A stretch of DNA of 64,000 nt from Planctomycetota bacterium. GTDB lineage: Bacteria > Planctomycetota > SZUA-567 > H5-PLA8. Position 1 is the first letter of the stretch; every line of letters begins with the position of its first letter. Made by a program: the position numbers and the translations under genes. The notes beneath the pieces are model-generated. The model made no database searches. It saw only the letters and a list, made by a program, of their open reading frames with translations, and was not told the DNA's origin. Positions 1 to 7,937 of the stretch are shown piece by piece. Location: NCBI GenBank assembly GCA_015075375.1, contig JABTUM010000003.1:1-64000 (forward strand). The letters run 5' to 3'.

Positions 1-85
1 TAGGGAAGAACCCCATGGCCACCCGTCCGATTTCCCTCACATGCACTCCGGAGCTTGGGCTTCCGCCCAATCCGACACGACGGGA

Positions 86-116
86 ACGCTACCCGATGCT
101 TGTGATTAAAAGCAAG
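86..116 (-). promoter_or_regulatory. Repeated promoter-like element, copy A
   Basis: On the minus strand this 31-base stretch reads TTGC, five variable bases, then ATCACAAGCAT, one variable base, GGGTAGCGT. It matches a second copy at 14015-14045 at all but a few positions. TTGC at the left and TAGCGT about 18 bases later could serve as -35 and -10 boxes, so it may drive minus-strand genes left of the window. The rest of bases 1-306 shows no convincing gene. That it is a promoter is inferred from the repeat and from where copy B lies. Confidence 0.45.
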
Positions 117-306
117 TTTGGCTAGCTTCCAAAAATCGTTCTTTTTGGGGTCAAAAGTCACTACAGTTGAAATTTAAGTTGTCGATTAACTCGCTGATAT
201 CCACTCTAATCTCATAATCAAATTATAGGACTGATGTTACGTAAATCATAAAATGCTTTTCCACGGTTGCCTAGCACCCGGATTATGAATAACAATGGTT
301 GCCGTT

Positions 307-377
307 GGGCTCGCGCCCTGGTGGGCGGGACTGGCTCGTCACCTAGTACCCAGCGGGTTCGATTCCCGCCGAGTCCA
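307..377 (+). tRNA. tRNA-like sequence, possible degenerate tRNA-Thr(CGT)
   Basis: The acceptor strands GGGCTCG and CGAGTCC pair over seven bases with one G-U. The T arm is perfect: GCGGG, loop TTCGATT, CCCGC. Between them ACTGG pairs with CC-T-AGT around a seven-base loop CTCGTCA, giving anticodon CGT, but with a bulged T. The D arm is very short (GCCC, loop TGGT, GGGC), and CACCA follows the discriminator A. A stable hairpin lies 12 bases downstream, as also happens after the tRNA at 23140. It could be a rapidly evolving mobile-element tRNA or a relic. The compact D arm and the bulge keep confidence low. Confidence 0.4.
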
Positions 378-389
378 CACCAAAACAAA

Positions 390-413
390 GCCCCTCGCCT
401 TGCGGCGAGGGGC
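390..413 (+). terminator. Hairpin after the tRNA-like sequence
   Basis: A perfect 10-bp stem, GCCCCTCGCC with GGCGAGGGGC, encloses a TTGC loop. An A-rich spacer precedes it and there is no T run after it. A hairpin of the same design (A-rich spacer, then a GCCCC stem) follows the tRNA at 23140-23225, so it may be a 3' processing or termination signal. Confidence 0.5.
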
Positions 414-442
414 CTCGTGGTCCAAGTCTCGCAACCTGGGCT

Positions 443-458
443 GCGGGACTGGCTCGTC
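443..458 (+). repeat. 16-bp direct repeat of the tRNA-like anticodon arm
   Basis: GCGGGACTGGCTCGTC occurs here and at 325-340, where it covers the 5' side of the anticodon stem and most of the loop of the tRNA-like sequence. The copies are 118 bp apart. A duplication ending in an anticodon loop is what site-specific integration at a tRNA can leave, though here no tRNA 3' end follows the second copy. Confidence 0.6.
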
Positions 459-547
459 GGGATCAATTATGATTTGGCGACCGCCAAGGGCAAGCCAAAT
501 TTAGGTGGCGTACTAGCAACATCTTCTGCGTGGAAAGACAGGGCTCC

Positions 548-1372
548 ATGAATGATCCGCATGTAGAAAATATAGTCTATACAGTTTCGACTGAAGGAGC
601 TGTTCGATTCAAGGATCCGCAAGCGCTTGTGTTTTCTACGGACTTAGGGGACTTTGAGCTTGCTGCCGGTGAACTTAAATACAGTCCCGCCCAGCATTTC
701 GCTACGGCAAATGAAGCAAGAGCAGTTGTTGAGCCCTTTCTCCGGACCTGGGAATTGGGCGCTGACCTAAAATACTGCATCGGAGTGATACGATTCACAT
801 TTAGTCGTGCTGATATTTTTGATCGCGATCCCAAACCAGGTGCGACTCAGACGATCTACCTCCAAGGGATTTCCCAAACCACCATGTTTGGTCAAGCCAC
901 ACTTCATGTCACCTACAATGCCTATCCCCCTCCACTAAAAACTTTTCAGCTTACACCAGAGGTTGAATTCTTTTACCAACGCTGGGTCGCATATAAGTCC
1001 GGGCGTGAGCACTTGCAGTCCATGTCATTCTTTATCTTGAGCTTTTTAGAATGGATAGCTGGAAGCCGAAGTAAGGCTGGAGAAAAGTATTTCGTTCATC
1101 AAAAGGTTCTAAAAACACTTGGAGACTTATGTACTACTAGAGGCAATCCCAATACCGCACGCAAAGTAGAAAAGAATCATAGTAAGTTTATTGACCTCTC
1201 AATCGCCGAGAAGCGATGGATGGAGCAAGCGATACTTAGGCTTATCCAGCGCGTCGGGGAGCACGCTACTGGGGAAAAACTGGATCCGATCTCAATGCAA
1301 GAACTCCCGGATCTGCCTACGTCGCCGCCAACCGCCCCATTGCAGCCCGGAGCCGCGCCGCCAGGATCGTAA
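548..1372 (+). CDS. Hypothetical protein, 274 aa
   Basis: The ATG at 548 was chosen; an in-frame start at 530 would add six residues. The protein has no signal peptide or membrane segment. The C-terminal part (ENAIEKRW-like helix, then RVGEHATG and LPDLP) resembles the tail of a widespread family of uncharacterised cytoplasmic proteins, but I cannot assign a function. The gene is noticeably more AT-rich than its neighbours and converges on the minus-strand gene ending at 1317, overlapping it by 56 bases. The ribosome binding site is weak. It looks like independent cargo of the mobile element. Confidence 0.6.
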   Translation: MNDPHVENIVYTVSTEGAVRFKDPQALVFSTDLGDFELAAGELKYSPAQHFATANEARAVVEPFLRTWELGADLKYCIGVIRFTFSRADIFDRDPKPGATQTIYLQGISQTTMFGQATLHVTYNAYPPPLKTFQLTPEVEFFYQRWVAYKSGREHLQSMSFFILSFLEWIAGSRSKAGEKYFVHQKVLKTLGDLCTTRGNPNTARKVEKNHSKFIDLSIAEKRWMEQAILRLIQRVGEHATGEKLDPISMQELPDLPTSPPTAPLQPGAAPPGS

Positions 1373-3257
1373 GCGCGGGCATGGAGGTGACGTTGCTGGC
1401 TTGCGGCCGCTCCGGTTCGGCGGTCTGATGGACGGCGACCGGCTCGGGCTTCGGCGCCGGCGGTTCGGCGGGCTTGACGCTTCCGCGCAGCGCCCAGATG
1501 CGCTTGTCGAACCCGCTGTCCTTGTTGAGCCCCATCAGGATGCCGGCCACCTTACCGCCGCGGTAAAGCGCCGCCGCCGATCCGCCGCCGGTCCGGACGC
1601 GGATCTCGTCGAAGCCCGTATGGATCTGCAGGTGCCGCAGGAGCTTCGCATCGAAGATCGCGACCCCGTTCTTCGCGAACGGATCCTCCTTCGGTCCGAC
1701 CAGGGCTATTGACTCCGGGTACTCCTCGTCTTCGAAGTAGTCCCGAGACACGCAGCCAATCAGCAGGAACGGCTTCGCGCCTTTCACGTTCAGTTCGAGC
1801 GTGTGCTTAACCTTGTCGTTCGCGACGGGGTTAAGTCCGGACCAGCGCGCGCTATCCCTCGGCAGCGCCAGATGCAGGTGGTGCGCCGGATCGGTGATGA
1901 GCATCGAGCGCACGATCAGCATGTGCCCGTCGGTGAAGTAGTCCGATTCCAGCTCGCCGACGTGACCCTTGAACGCATCGACCGGAGGCACGATCTCTTC
2001 GAGCGGCCCCAGTTCGGGGAGCGGATGCGCCGGCTTCTTCTTGCCCGCCTTGGGCAGCTTGGTATCCCGCGTCAGCTTCACTGGCTCGGGCTTCGAGAGG
2101 TCCGTCCGACTGATCTCTTCGACCTTCTCGCCGACTCCGATCACCACGAGTTCGGGCGTGGAGGCGACTTGCGGGGTAACTTCCGGGGCGACCTGCGGGG
2201 CTTCGGGTTTCGAGTCTTCCGGCGCCGGTGCTTCGACGGCCGGCACCTTTCCGAGCAGCGCCACATAGGCTTCGGGCAGGTGCTCGCGGCTGCCATACCA
2301 GCAACCGCCGTTCGTGAACGTGAAGCGGAAGCGCGCGGCCTTGAGCGAGGCGCGCGTTTCCTCGCCGGGCTTGGCGCCGAACTTCAGTTCGACCTTCCCC
2401 TCGTACTTGCCGGTGCGGATCTCGACTTCCACGCCGTCCACTTCGCCGGAGCCCAGGACGTTTCCGTGCTCGGGGTTATCCGATCCCCCGCCCTGCGCCA
2501 CGGCACTGCCCTGCTTACCCACGGCCACTGCGTCGATCAGCTTGGCGATCGACATGCCCGCTTCCGCCGAGTTCGAATGCGTCTTGTCGCGGATACGGAG
2601 CACCTCCTTCAGCCCCTTACCCTTGGCGACGATCCGGCCGGCACGTTCGACGTGCCAGGACATGCCCTTCGGGTTGGCCTGGAACGTTGGATAGTGCCCG
2701 ATCACTTCGATCTTCGGCGGGGCGAACGTATGTCCCTGACCATGGCAGCGCATGCAGTTCAGAAGGTTCTCGCCGTCGTCGCCGAATGGAATGGGACTGA
2801 CGACGCCGGAGAGCGTCTGGACCATGCGCGTGCATACCGTACCGTCCGTGCTGATGGTGCGCAGGCCGGTTACGCGGCCCTGCGCGTCCTTCACTTCCTC
2901 GGCACCGGGGCAATCGACCCTCGCGACGGCCAAGTGATAAGCGTACGGATCCTGCCGCGCCTGCTTGAGCGTGATGCGCAGGGGGTCGATACCGGAGCCC
3001 TCGCAGCGCTCGCACTTCGGCCCCTGCTGCGGAATGCTGCGATGGATCGGTTCGCCGGATCGGCCGACCGCGTACGATCCGACATCGACGCAGGCGACAA
3101 ACTCGCCCTTGGTCGCGATGCCGTCCCAGGACTCGGGGCTGAAGTAGTCGGTCATGCTGTCCGATTGATCTTCCTTCCAGCCCAAGATCTCCCAGCCCAG
3201 TTCACTCAGTGCGCGGCCGACGCAAGCGACCGCGGTTCGCTTCTCGGTGTAGTGCAT
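1317..3257 (-). CDS. Large multidomain protein with DnaJ-type zinc motifs, 646 aa
   Basis: The largest protein of the small-gene block. Near residues 80-90 and 170-180 it has CERCEGSG and CMRCHGQG, both exact matches to the CxxCxGxG zinc motif of DnaJ, with further Cys residues between them. A Pro/Glu-rich linker (about 345-420) separates this half from a C-terminal globular part (about 430-600). No J domain (HPD) is visible, so it is not a co-chaperone of the usual kind. Multi-domain polyvalent proteins of this sort are common in conjugative elements and phages, where they enter the host with the DNA; that role is only inference. It is the last gene of a minus-strand run that begins near 3933. 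Confidence 0.7.
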   Translation of the reverse strand: MHYTEKRTAVACVGRALSELGWEILGWKEDQSDSMTDYFSPESWDGIATKGEFVACVDVGSYAVGRSGEPIHRSIPQQGPKCERCEGSGIDPLRITLKQARQDPYAYHLAVARVDCPGAEEVKDAQGRVTGLRTISTDGTVCTRMVQTLSGVVSPIPFGDDGENLLNCMRCHGQGHTFAPPKIEVIGHYPTFQANPKGMSWHVERAGRIVAKGKGLKEVLRIRDKTHSNSAEAGMSIAKLIDAVAVGKQGSAVAQGGGSDNPEHGNVLGSGEVDGVEVEIRTGKYEGKVELKFGAKPGEETRASLKAARFRFTFTNGGCWYGSREHLPEAYVALLGKVPAVEAPAPEDSKPEAPQVAPEVTPQVASTPELVVIGVGEKVEEISRTDLSKPEPVKLTRDTKLPKAGKKKPAHPLPELGPLEEIVPPVDAFKGHVGELESDYFTDGHMLIVRSMLITDPAHHLHLALPRDSARWSGLNPVANDKVKHTLELNVKGAKPFLLIGCVSRDYFEDEEYPESIALVGPKEDPFAKNGVAIFDAKLLRHLQIHTGFDEIRVRTGGGSAAALYRGGKVAGILMGLNKDSGFDKRIWALRGSVKPAEPPAPKPEPVAVHQTAEPERPQASNVTSMPALTILAARLRAAMGRLAAT

Positions 3258-3260
3258 GAA

Positions 3261-3461
3261 CTAAGCCCCTTCGTTCAGGCGCTCGATAAGCGCGTGGACT
3301 TCTTCCTGGTCGAGCGGCTCGTGCTTCCCGCCGTCGGCCGCGACTTCCGAATGCAGTTCGCCGGCCACGGCCGGATCGTCGAGGTCGTTGGCCCAGTAGT
3401 TCAGGGCCGCGATGACGGTGGCGAGTTCGCGATCGGTGAGAGGATAAAGATCGGGCTCCAT
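3261..3461 (-). CDS. Hypothetical small acidic protein, 66 aa
   Basis: The start is fixed by AAGGAG seven bases upstream of the ATG. The protein is short, acidic and helical (PLTDRELATVIAALNYW) and has no known domain. It lies three bases upstream of the 646-aa gene and just after the small membrane protein gene, so the three are probably co-transcribed. Confidence 0.65.
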   Translation of the reverse strand: MEPDLYPLTDRELATVIAALNYWANDLDDPAVAGELHSEVAADGGKHEPLDQEEVHALIERLNEGA

Positions 3462-3470
3462 CGGTTCTCC

Positions 3471-3617
3471 TTAAAGCTGGACCGTGAGGTAGTGGAAGAC
3501 CGCGTAGAACGTGCACGCAGCCACGAAAAGGACCATGCCGACGGTCGGGGGCTTCCCGGCTTGGTCGTGCTTGGCGGCTTGGCCGGCGACGGCGGACAGT
3601 ATTTCGACGGGTTCGAT
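3471..3617 (-). CDS. Possible 48-aa membrane protein with a non-standard start
   Basis: A perfect AGGAGG stands seven bases before an ATC codon (3615-3617), which opens a 48-codon frame closed at 3471. The frame encodes a basic N-terminal half and one membrane helix (VGMVLFVAACTFYAVFHYL). There is no ATG, GTG or TTG near the ribosome binding site. The next codon of any use is an internal ATG (the Met of VGMVL). Either ATC is used as a rare start, or an ATG was lost by a single base change. Its fit between neighbouring genes supports a real gene. Confidence 0.45.
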   Translation of the reverse strand: MEPVEILSAVAGQAAKHDQAGKPPTVGMVLFVAACTFYAVFHYLTVQL

Positions 3618-3621
3618 GGGA

Positions 3622-3933
3622 TTACCTCCTTTTACGGTAGGCCAGCCGGAGCGCCTGGATGAATGAGTTCCATGCGTTCTGCCGAGCCTGGGTTTTGGGG
3701 AGCGGAACGGCTGTGAAGGCGTCGTAGAGGCGCGTCAGTTCCGGGTGGAAGTCCGTGCGCCAGAAGAATTCGTAGGGCTTCCCGTCCCTGAGCTTCAGGA
3801 TTGCCGAGTCCACCGGCACCTTGGCATTCCAGAGCGGGATCAGGAAATCGCAGAGGTGGTTAAACGAGTCGGGCATCTGAACCGGGACGACGCGGCGGCT
3901 CGCTAACTCCGCACGCAAGCGTTCGAGGGTCAC
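3622..3933 (-). CDS. Hypothetical protein, 103 aa
   Basis: A compact cytoplasmic protein with a basic C-terminus (ALRLAYRKRR) and several aromatic residues (YEFFWRTDFHPELTRLYDAF). I do not recognise the family. It is the first gene of the minus-strand run 3933-1317 and is divergent from hsdR; the 149-base gap between them holds the hsdR promoter. The ribosome binding site is poor. Confidence 0.6.
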   Translation of the reverse strand: MTLERLRAELASRRVVPVQMPDSFNHLCDFLIPLWNAKVPVDSAILKLRDGKPYEFFWRTDFHPELTRLYDAFTAVPLPKTQARQNAWNSFIQALRLAYRKRR

Positions 3934-3990
3934 ATGTTCTCACGGGCTGGGCCGCAGGATGCGGCCTGAAACAGAACTGATACCTTCCCC

Positions 3991-4018
3991 TTTACACCCC
4001 TGCACCTTGTGACATAAT
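3991..4018 (+). promoter_or_regulatory. Sigma-70-like promoter of the hsd operon
   Basis: TTTACA at 3991-3996 and CATAAT at 4013-4018 are separated by 16 bases, both close to the consensus. Transcription would begin near 4025, about 58 bases before the hsdR ATG. Confidence 0.55.
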
Positions 4019-4082
4019 GCCTTGCACTTGGGTGTAACCTGCTTTGCGGCAAGGGGGCGACGTTCGCCTAATCGGCCCGCGC

Positions 4083-6452
4083 ATGATTAAGAAATCGCTC
4101 ACCGAAGCGGACATCCGCACCAAGTTCATCACCCCCGCGCTCACCGGCGCCGGCCGCTGGGACGTGATGACGCAGATCCTTGAAGAGAAGCAGTTCACCA
4201 ACGGGCGCGTGATCGTGCGCGGCAAAACGGTCAAGCGCGGCGAGGTCAGTAAGGCCGACTACATCCTGCTCTACAAGCCCAATCTGCCCATCGCGGTCAT
4301 CGAAGCGAAGGACAACAACCATTCCGTCGGCGCAGGGATGCAGCAGGCGCTCAAGTACGCGGAAATCCTGGACATCCCGTTCGCGTACAGCTCCAACGGG
4401 GATGCCTTTCTGGAGCACGACCGGACCGCCACGGACGGCCCGGTGACGCGCGAGATTCCGCTCGATCAATTCCCCACGCCGGAAGAACTCTGGGCGCGCT
4501 ACCGCAAAGCCAAGGGCTACACGGACAAGCAGGAAGCGGTGGTCACGCAGCCGTACTTCGACGACGCGCAGCGCAAAGCCCCGCGTTACTACCAGCACGT
4601 CGCGATCAATCGCACGGTGGACGCGATTGCCCGCGGGCAGGACCGGATCCTGCTGGTGATGGCCACGGGCACGGGCAAGACCTTCACGGCCTTCCAAATC
4701 ATCTGGCGCTTGTGGAAGGCAGGGACGAAGAAGCGCATTCTATTCCTCGTCGATCGGAACATCCTCGCCGACCAGACCAAGACGAATGACTTCAAGCCGT
4801 TCGGCGCCGCGATGACGAAGATCACTAATCGCACGGTGGACAAGGCGTTCGAGATTTACCTCTGTCTATACCAGGCGGTCACTGGCACCGAAGAGGAAAA
4901 GAACATCTACAAACAGTTCTCGCCCGACTTCTTCGACCTCGTGATCGTGGACGAGTGCCACCGCGGCAGCGCTGCCGATGATGCCGCGTGGCGGCAGGTG
5001 CTCGAATACTTCTCCTCCGCCACTCAAATCGGCCTCACTGCCACGCCCAAAGAAACCAAAGAAGTTTCCAACATCGAATACTTCGGCGATCCCATCTACA
5101 CCTACTCGCTGCGACAGGGTATTTCCGACGGATTCTTGGCCCCGTACAAGGTCGTGCGCATAGGTCTCGACAAGGACATCCTCGGCTGGCGGCCATCGCT
5201 CGGCCAGGTGGACAAATACGGGCAGCTCATCGAGGACCGCGAATACAACCTGACCGACTACGACCGAAGCCTCATCCTCACCAAGCGCACCGAACTCGTC
5301 GCCGCCAAGGTCACCGAGTTCCTCAAGGCCACCAATCGCTTCGCCAAGACCATCGTGTTCTGCGAGAACATCGACCACGCCGAGCGGATGCGGCAGGCGC
5401 TCGTCAACGCCAACGCCGACCTGGCCGCCGCGAACAGCAAGTACGTCATGCGCATCACCGGGGACAACGACGAAGGAAAGGCACAGCTCGACAATTTCAT
5501 CGACCCGGAAGCCACTTACCCGGTGATCGCCTGCACTTCGCAGCTCATGTCCACCGGCGTGGACGCGCAGACCTGCCATCTGATCGTGCTCGACAAACGC
5601 ATCAGCTCGATGACCGAGTTCAAGCAGATCATCGGGCGCGGCACGCGCATCAACGAGGACTACGGAAAGCTCTTCTTCACAATCATGGACTTCCGTGGGG
5701 CGACAACCTTGTTCGCCGACCCCAACTTTGACGGCGACCCCGTGCAAATCTACGTGCCGAAGCCAGGCGAGCCTCCCATCCCCCCGGATGAACCTCCCAC
5801 GCCACCGCCCGGCGGCGAATCACCCGAGCCACCACTGCCGCCCGATCCCGGCCCAGGACCCGATGGCGGCAGCTCAACGCCGCCGCCCACCCGCTACGTC
5901 GTGGATAACGTCCCCATCAGCGTGGCCATTGAGCGCGTTCAGTATCTCGATGAGAACGGCCGGCTCATCACCGAATCGCTCACCGACTACACGAAGGTAA
6001 CGGTCCGCAAACACTACGCCTCGCTTGATGCCTTCCTGTCCACCTGGACCAGTGCGGAGCGCAAGCAGACAGTCATGGAAGTATTGGCCACGCAAGGTGT
6101 TTTCCTCGATGAACTGGCCGAACAGGTCGGCAAAGAGTTCGATCCGTTCGACCTGGTTTGCCACGTCGCCTTCGACCAGCCGCCGCTCACGCGCAAGGAG
6201 CGCGCCGAGAAGGTGAAGAAGCGGAACGTCTTCGGGAAGTACGGGGAGAAGGCCCGCGCGGTCCTCGAAGCCCTGCTCCAGAAGTACGCCGACGCCGGCA
6301 TCGCCAGCGTCGAATCCATGGACATCCTGAAGGTGGATCCGCTCCGGGCGTTCGGCACGCCCATGGAGATCGTCACTATGTTCGGCGGAAAACCGGCTTA
6401 TCTTGCGGCGATCCGCGAACTCGAGAACGCGCTGTACGAAAAGGTCGCCTGA
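4083..6452 (+). CDS. hsdR: Type I restriction enzyme, R (translocase/nuclease) subunit
   Basis: HsdR cuts and pumps unmethylated DNA as part of an R2M2S complex. The start at 4083 gives MIKKSLTEADIRTKFI, the usual beginning of this subfamily. The N-terminal nuclease core shows AVIEAKDN near residue 75, with E and K in the PD-(D/E)XK arrangement. The helicase part has Walker A MATGTGKT (about 196-203), a DECH box (about 290) and LTATPKE. Residues about 558-602 are a proline/glycine-rich linker between motor and C-terminal domain, longer than usual. At 789 aa the length is normal. The first gene of hsdR-hsdM-hsdS, three bases before hsdM. All motifs needed for activity are present. Confidence 0.95.
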   Translation: MIKKSLTEADIRTKFITPALTGAGRWDVMTQILEEKQFTNGRVIVRGKTVKRGEVSKADYILLYKPNLPIAVIEAKDNNHSVGAGMQQALKYAEILDIPFAYSSNGDAFLEHDRTATDGPVTREIPLDQFPTPEELWARYRKAKGYTDKQEAVVTQPYFDDAQRKAPRYYQHVAINRTVDAIARGQDRILLVMATGTGKTFTAFQIIWRLWKAGTKKRILFLVDRNILADQTKTNDFKPFGAAMTKITNRTVDKAFEIYLCLYQAVTGTEEEKNIYKQFSPDFFDLVIVDECHRGSAADDAAWRQVLEYFSSATQIGLTATPKETKEVSNIEYFGDPIYTYSLRQGISDGFLAPYKVVRIGLDKDILGWRPSLGQVDKYGQLIEDREYNLTDYDRSLILTKRTELVAAKVTEFLKATNRFAKTIVFCENIDHAERMRQALVNANADLAAANSKYVMRITGDNDEGKAQLDNFIDPEATYPVIACTSQLMSTGVDAQTCHLIVLDKRISSMTEFKQIIGRGTRINEDYGKLFFTIMDFRGATTLFADPNFDGDPVQIYVPKPGEPPIPPDEPPTPPPGGESPEPPLPPDPGPGPDGGSSTPPPTRYVVDNVPISVAIERVQYLDENGRLITESLTDYTKVTVRKHYASLDAFLSTWTSAERKQTVMEVLATQGVFLDELAEQVGKEFDPFDLVCHVAFDQPPLTRKERAEKVKKRNVFGKYGEKARAVLEALLQKYADAGIASVESMDILKVDPLRAFGTPMEIVTMFGGKPAYLAAIRELENALYEKVA

Positions 6453-6455
6453 TCC

Positions 6456-7937
6456 ATGCCCAACGTCTCCAACCTCGTCAAAACCATCCAGGACATCATG
6501 CGCAAGGACGCCGGCACGTACGGCGACGCGCAGCGCCTCGAACAGCTTGGCTGGATGTTCTTTCTCAAGATCTTCGACGACCGCGAGCGGGAAATGGAAA
6601 CGCTCCGCGATGCCTACAAGTCACCGCTCCCGCAGAAGCTCCGCTGGCGCAACTGGGCGGCCGACGAGGAAGGCATCACCGGGGACGCGCTGCTCGACTT
6701 CGTGGACAACACGCTTCTACCCAAGCTCAAGGAACTTTCTGGCGCTGGGGACAAGATCGCCGGGCTGATCCGGATGGCCTTCGACGACGCCAACAACTAC
6801 ATGAAGAACGGCACGTTGATGCGGCAGGTCATCAACAAGATTAACGGGATCGACTTCAACGCCGCCGACGACCGGCACATGTTCGGGGACATCTACGAGA
6901 AGCTGCTCAAGGATCTCCAGTCCGCCGGCAACGCGGGCGAGTTCTACACCCCTCGCGCGGTCACGCAGTTCATCGTGGAGCAGGTCAATCCGCGCCTCGG
7001 CGAGACGATCCTGGACCCGGCCTGCGGCACCGGCGGCTTCCTCGTCTGCGCGATCGAGCACCTGCGCAAGCAAGCCAAGACGGCCGCGCACGAGCGGGAG
7101 ATCCAGGAGTGCTTCGCCGGCATCGAGAAGAAGCACCTGCCCCATATCCTGTGCATGACCAACCTGATGCTGCACGGGATTGATGTCCCGTCGAACGTCC
7201 GGCACGACAACACGCTCGCCCGGCCGCTGCGCGACTGGTCCCCCAAGGAGCGCGTGGACGTGATCGTGACCAACCCGCCCTTCGGCGGGATGGAAGAGGA
7301 CGGGATCGAGTCGAACTTCCCGGCCGAATTCCGGACGCGCGAGACGGCCGATCTCTTCCTGGTCCTGCTGATGAAGATCTTGAAGCCGGGCGGGCGCGCC
7401 GGGCTGGTGCTCCCCGACGGGACGCTTTTCGGCGAAGGCGTCAAGACCCGCATCAAGGAAGCGCTGCTGACCGAATGCAACCTGCACACGATCGTGCGCC
7501 TACCTAACGGGGTCTTCAATCCGTACACCGGCATCCGGACGAACCTGCTTTTCTTCACCAAGGGTGAGGCGACCCGCGAGGTCTGGTACTACGAGCATCC
7601 GTACCCGCCGGGGGTGAAGAGCTACAACAAGGGTAAGCCGATCCGGATCGAGGAGTTCGAGCCGGAAAGGTCCTGGTGGGGCAAGCCCGATAAGTCGGGA
7701 CGCTACGCCAAGCGCGAAGAGAACGAGCGGGCCTGGCGGGTGCCGATCGAGCAACTCAAGGCCAACGGCTTCAACCTGGACCTGAAGAACCCGCATGCGA
7801 AGGAGGAAGGCCCCGGCGACGTGGAGCACCTGCTGCCCGAGTACGAGAAGCTGCTGGCGCAGATCGCCGAGACGCGCGGGAAGCTGAAGGCGGAGCTTGA
7901 GGCGGCGCTCCGCGCCACCGGCGGAGCCGCTGAATGA
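6456..7937 (+). CDS. hsdM: Type I DNA methyltransferase, M subunit
   Basis: HsdM transfers a methyl group from S-adenosylmethionine to adenine N6 in the site chosen by HsdS, protecting host DNA. The N-terminal helical domain is followed by the SAM-binding motif DPACGTGGFL (about residue 187) and the catalytic NPPFGG (about 273). The 493-aa length is typical. Its stop overlaps the hsdS start (ATGA), which indicates translational coupling. High-GC codon use matches hsdR. Confidence 0.96.
   Translation: MPNVSNLVKTIQDIMRKDAGTYGDAQRLEQLGWMFFLKIFDDREREMETLRDAYKSPLPQKLRWRNWAADEEGITGDALLDFVDNTLLPKLKELSGAGDKIAGLIRMAFDDANNYMKNGTLMRQVINKINGIDFNAADDRHMFGDIYEKLLKDLQSAGNAGEFYTPRAVTQFIVEQVNPRLGETILDPACGTGGFLVCAIEHLRKQAKTAAHEREIQECFAGIEKKHLPHILCMTNLMLHGIDVPSNVRHDNTLARPLRDWSPKERVDVIVTNPPFGGMEEDGIESNFPAEFRTRETADLFLVLLMKILKPGGRAGLVLPDGTLFGEGVKTRIKEALLTECNLHTIVRLPNGVFNPYTGIRTNLLFFTKGEATREVWYYEHPYPPGVKSYNKGKPIRIEEFEPERSWWGKPDKSGRYAKREENERAWRVPIEQLKANGFNLDLKNPHAKEEGPGDVEHLLPEYEKLLAQIAETRGKLKAELEAALRATGGAAE

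Noticed and set aside
1803..3662. A 619-codon plus-strand frame
   Set aside because: It is the shadow of the minus-strand 646-aa gene, which has the zinc motifs and downstream-gene spacing of a real gene.
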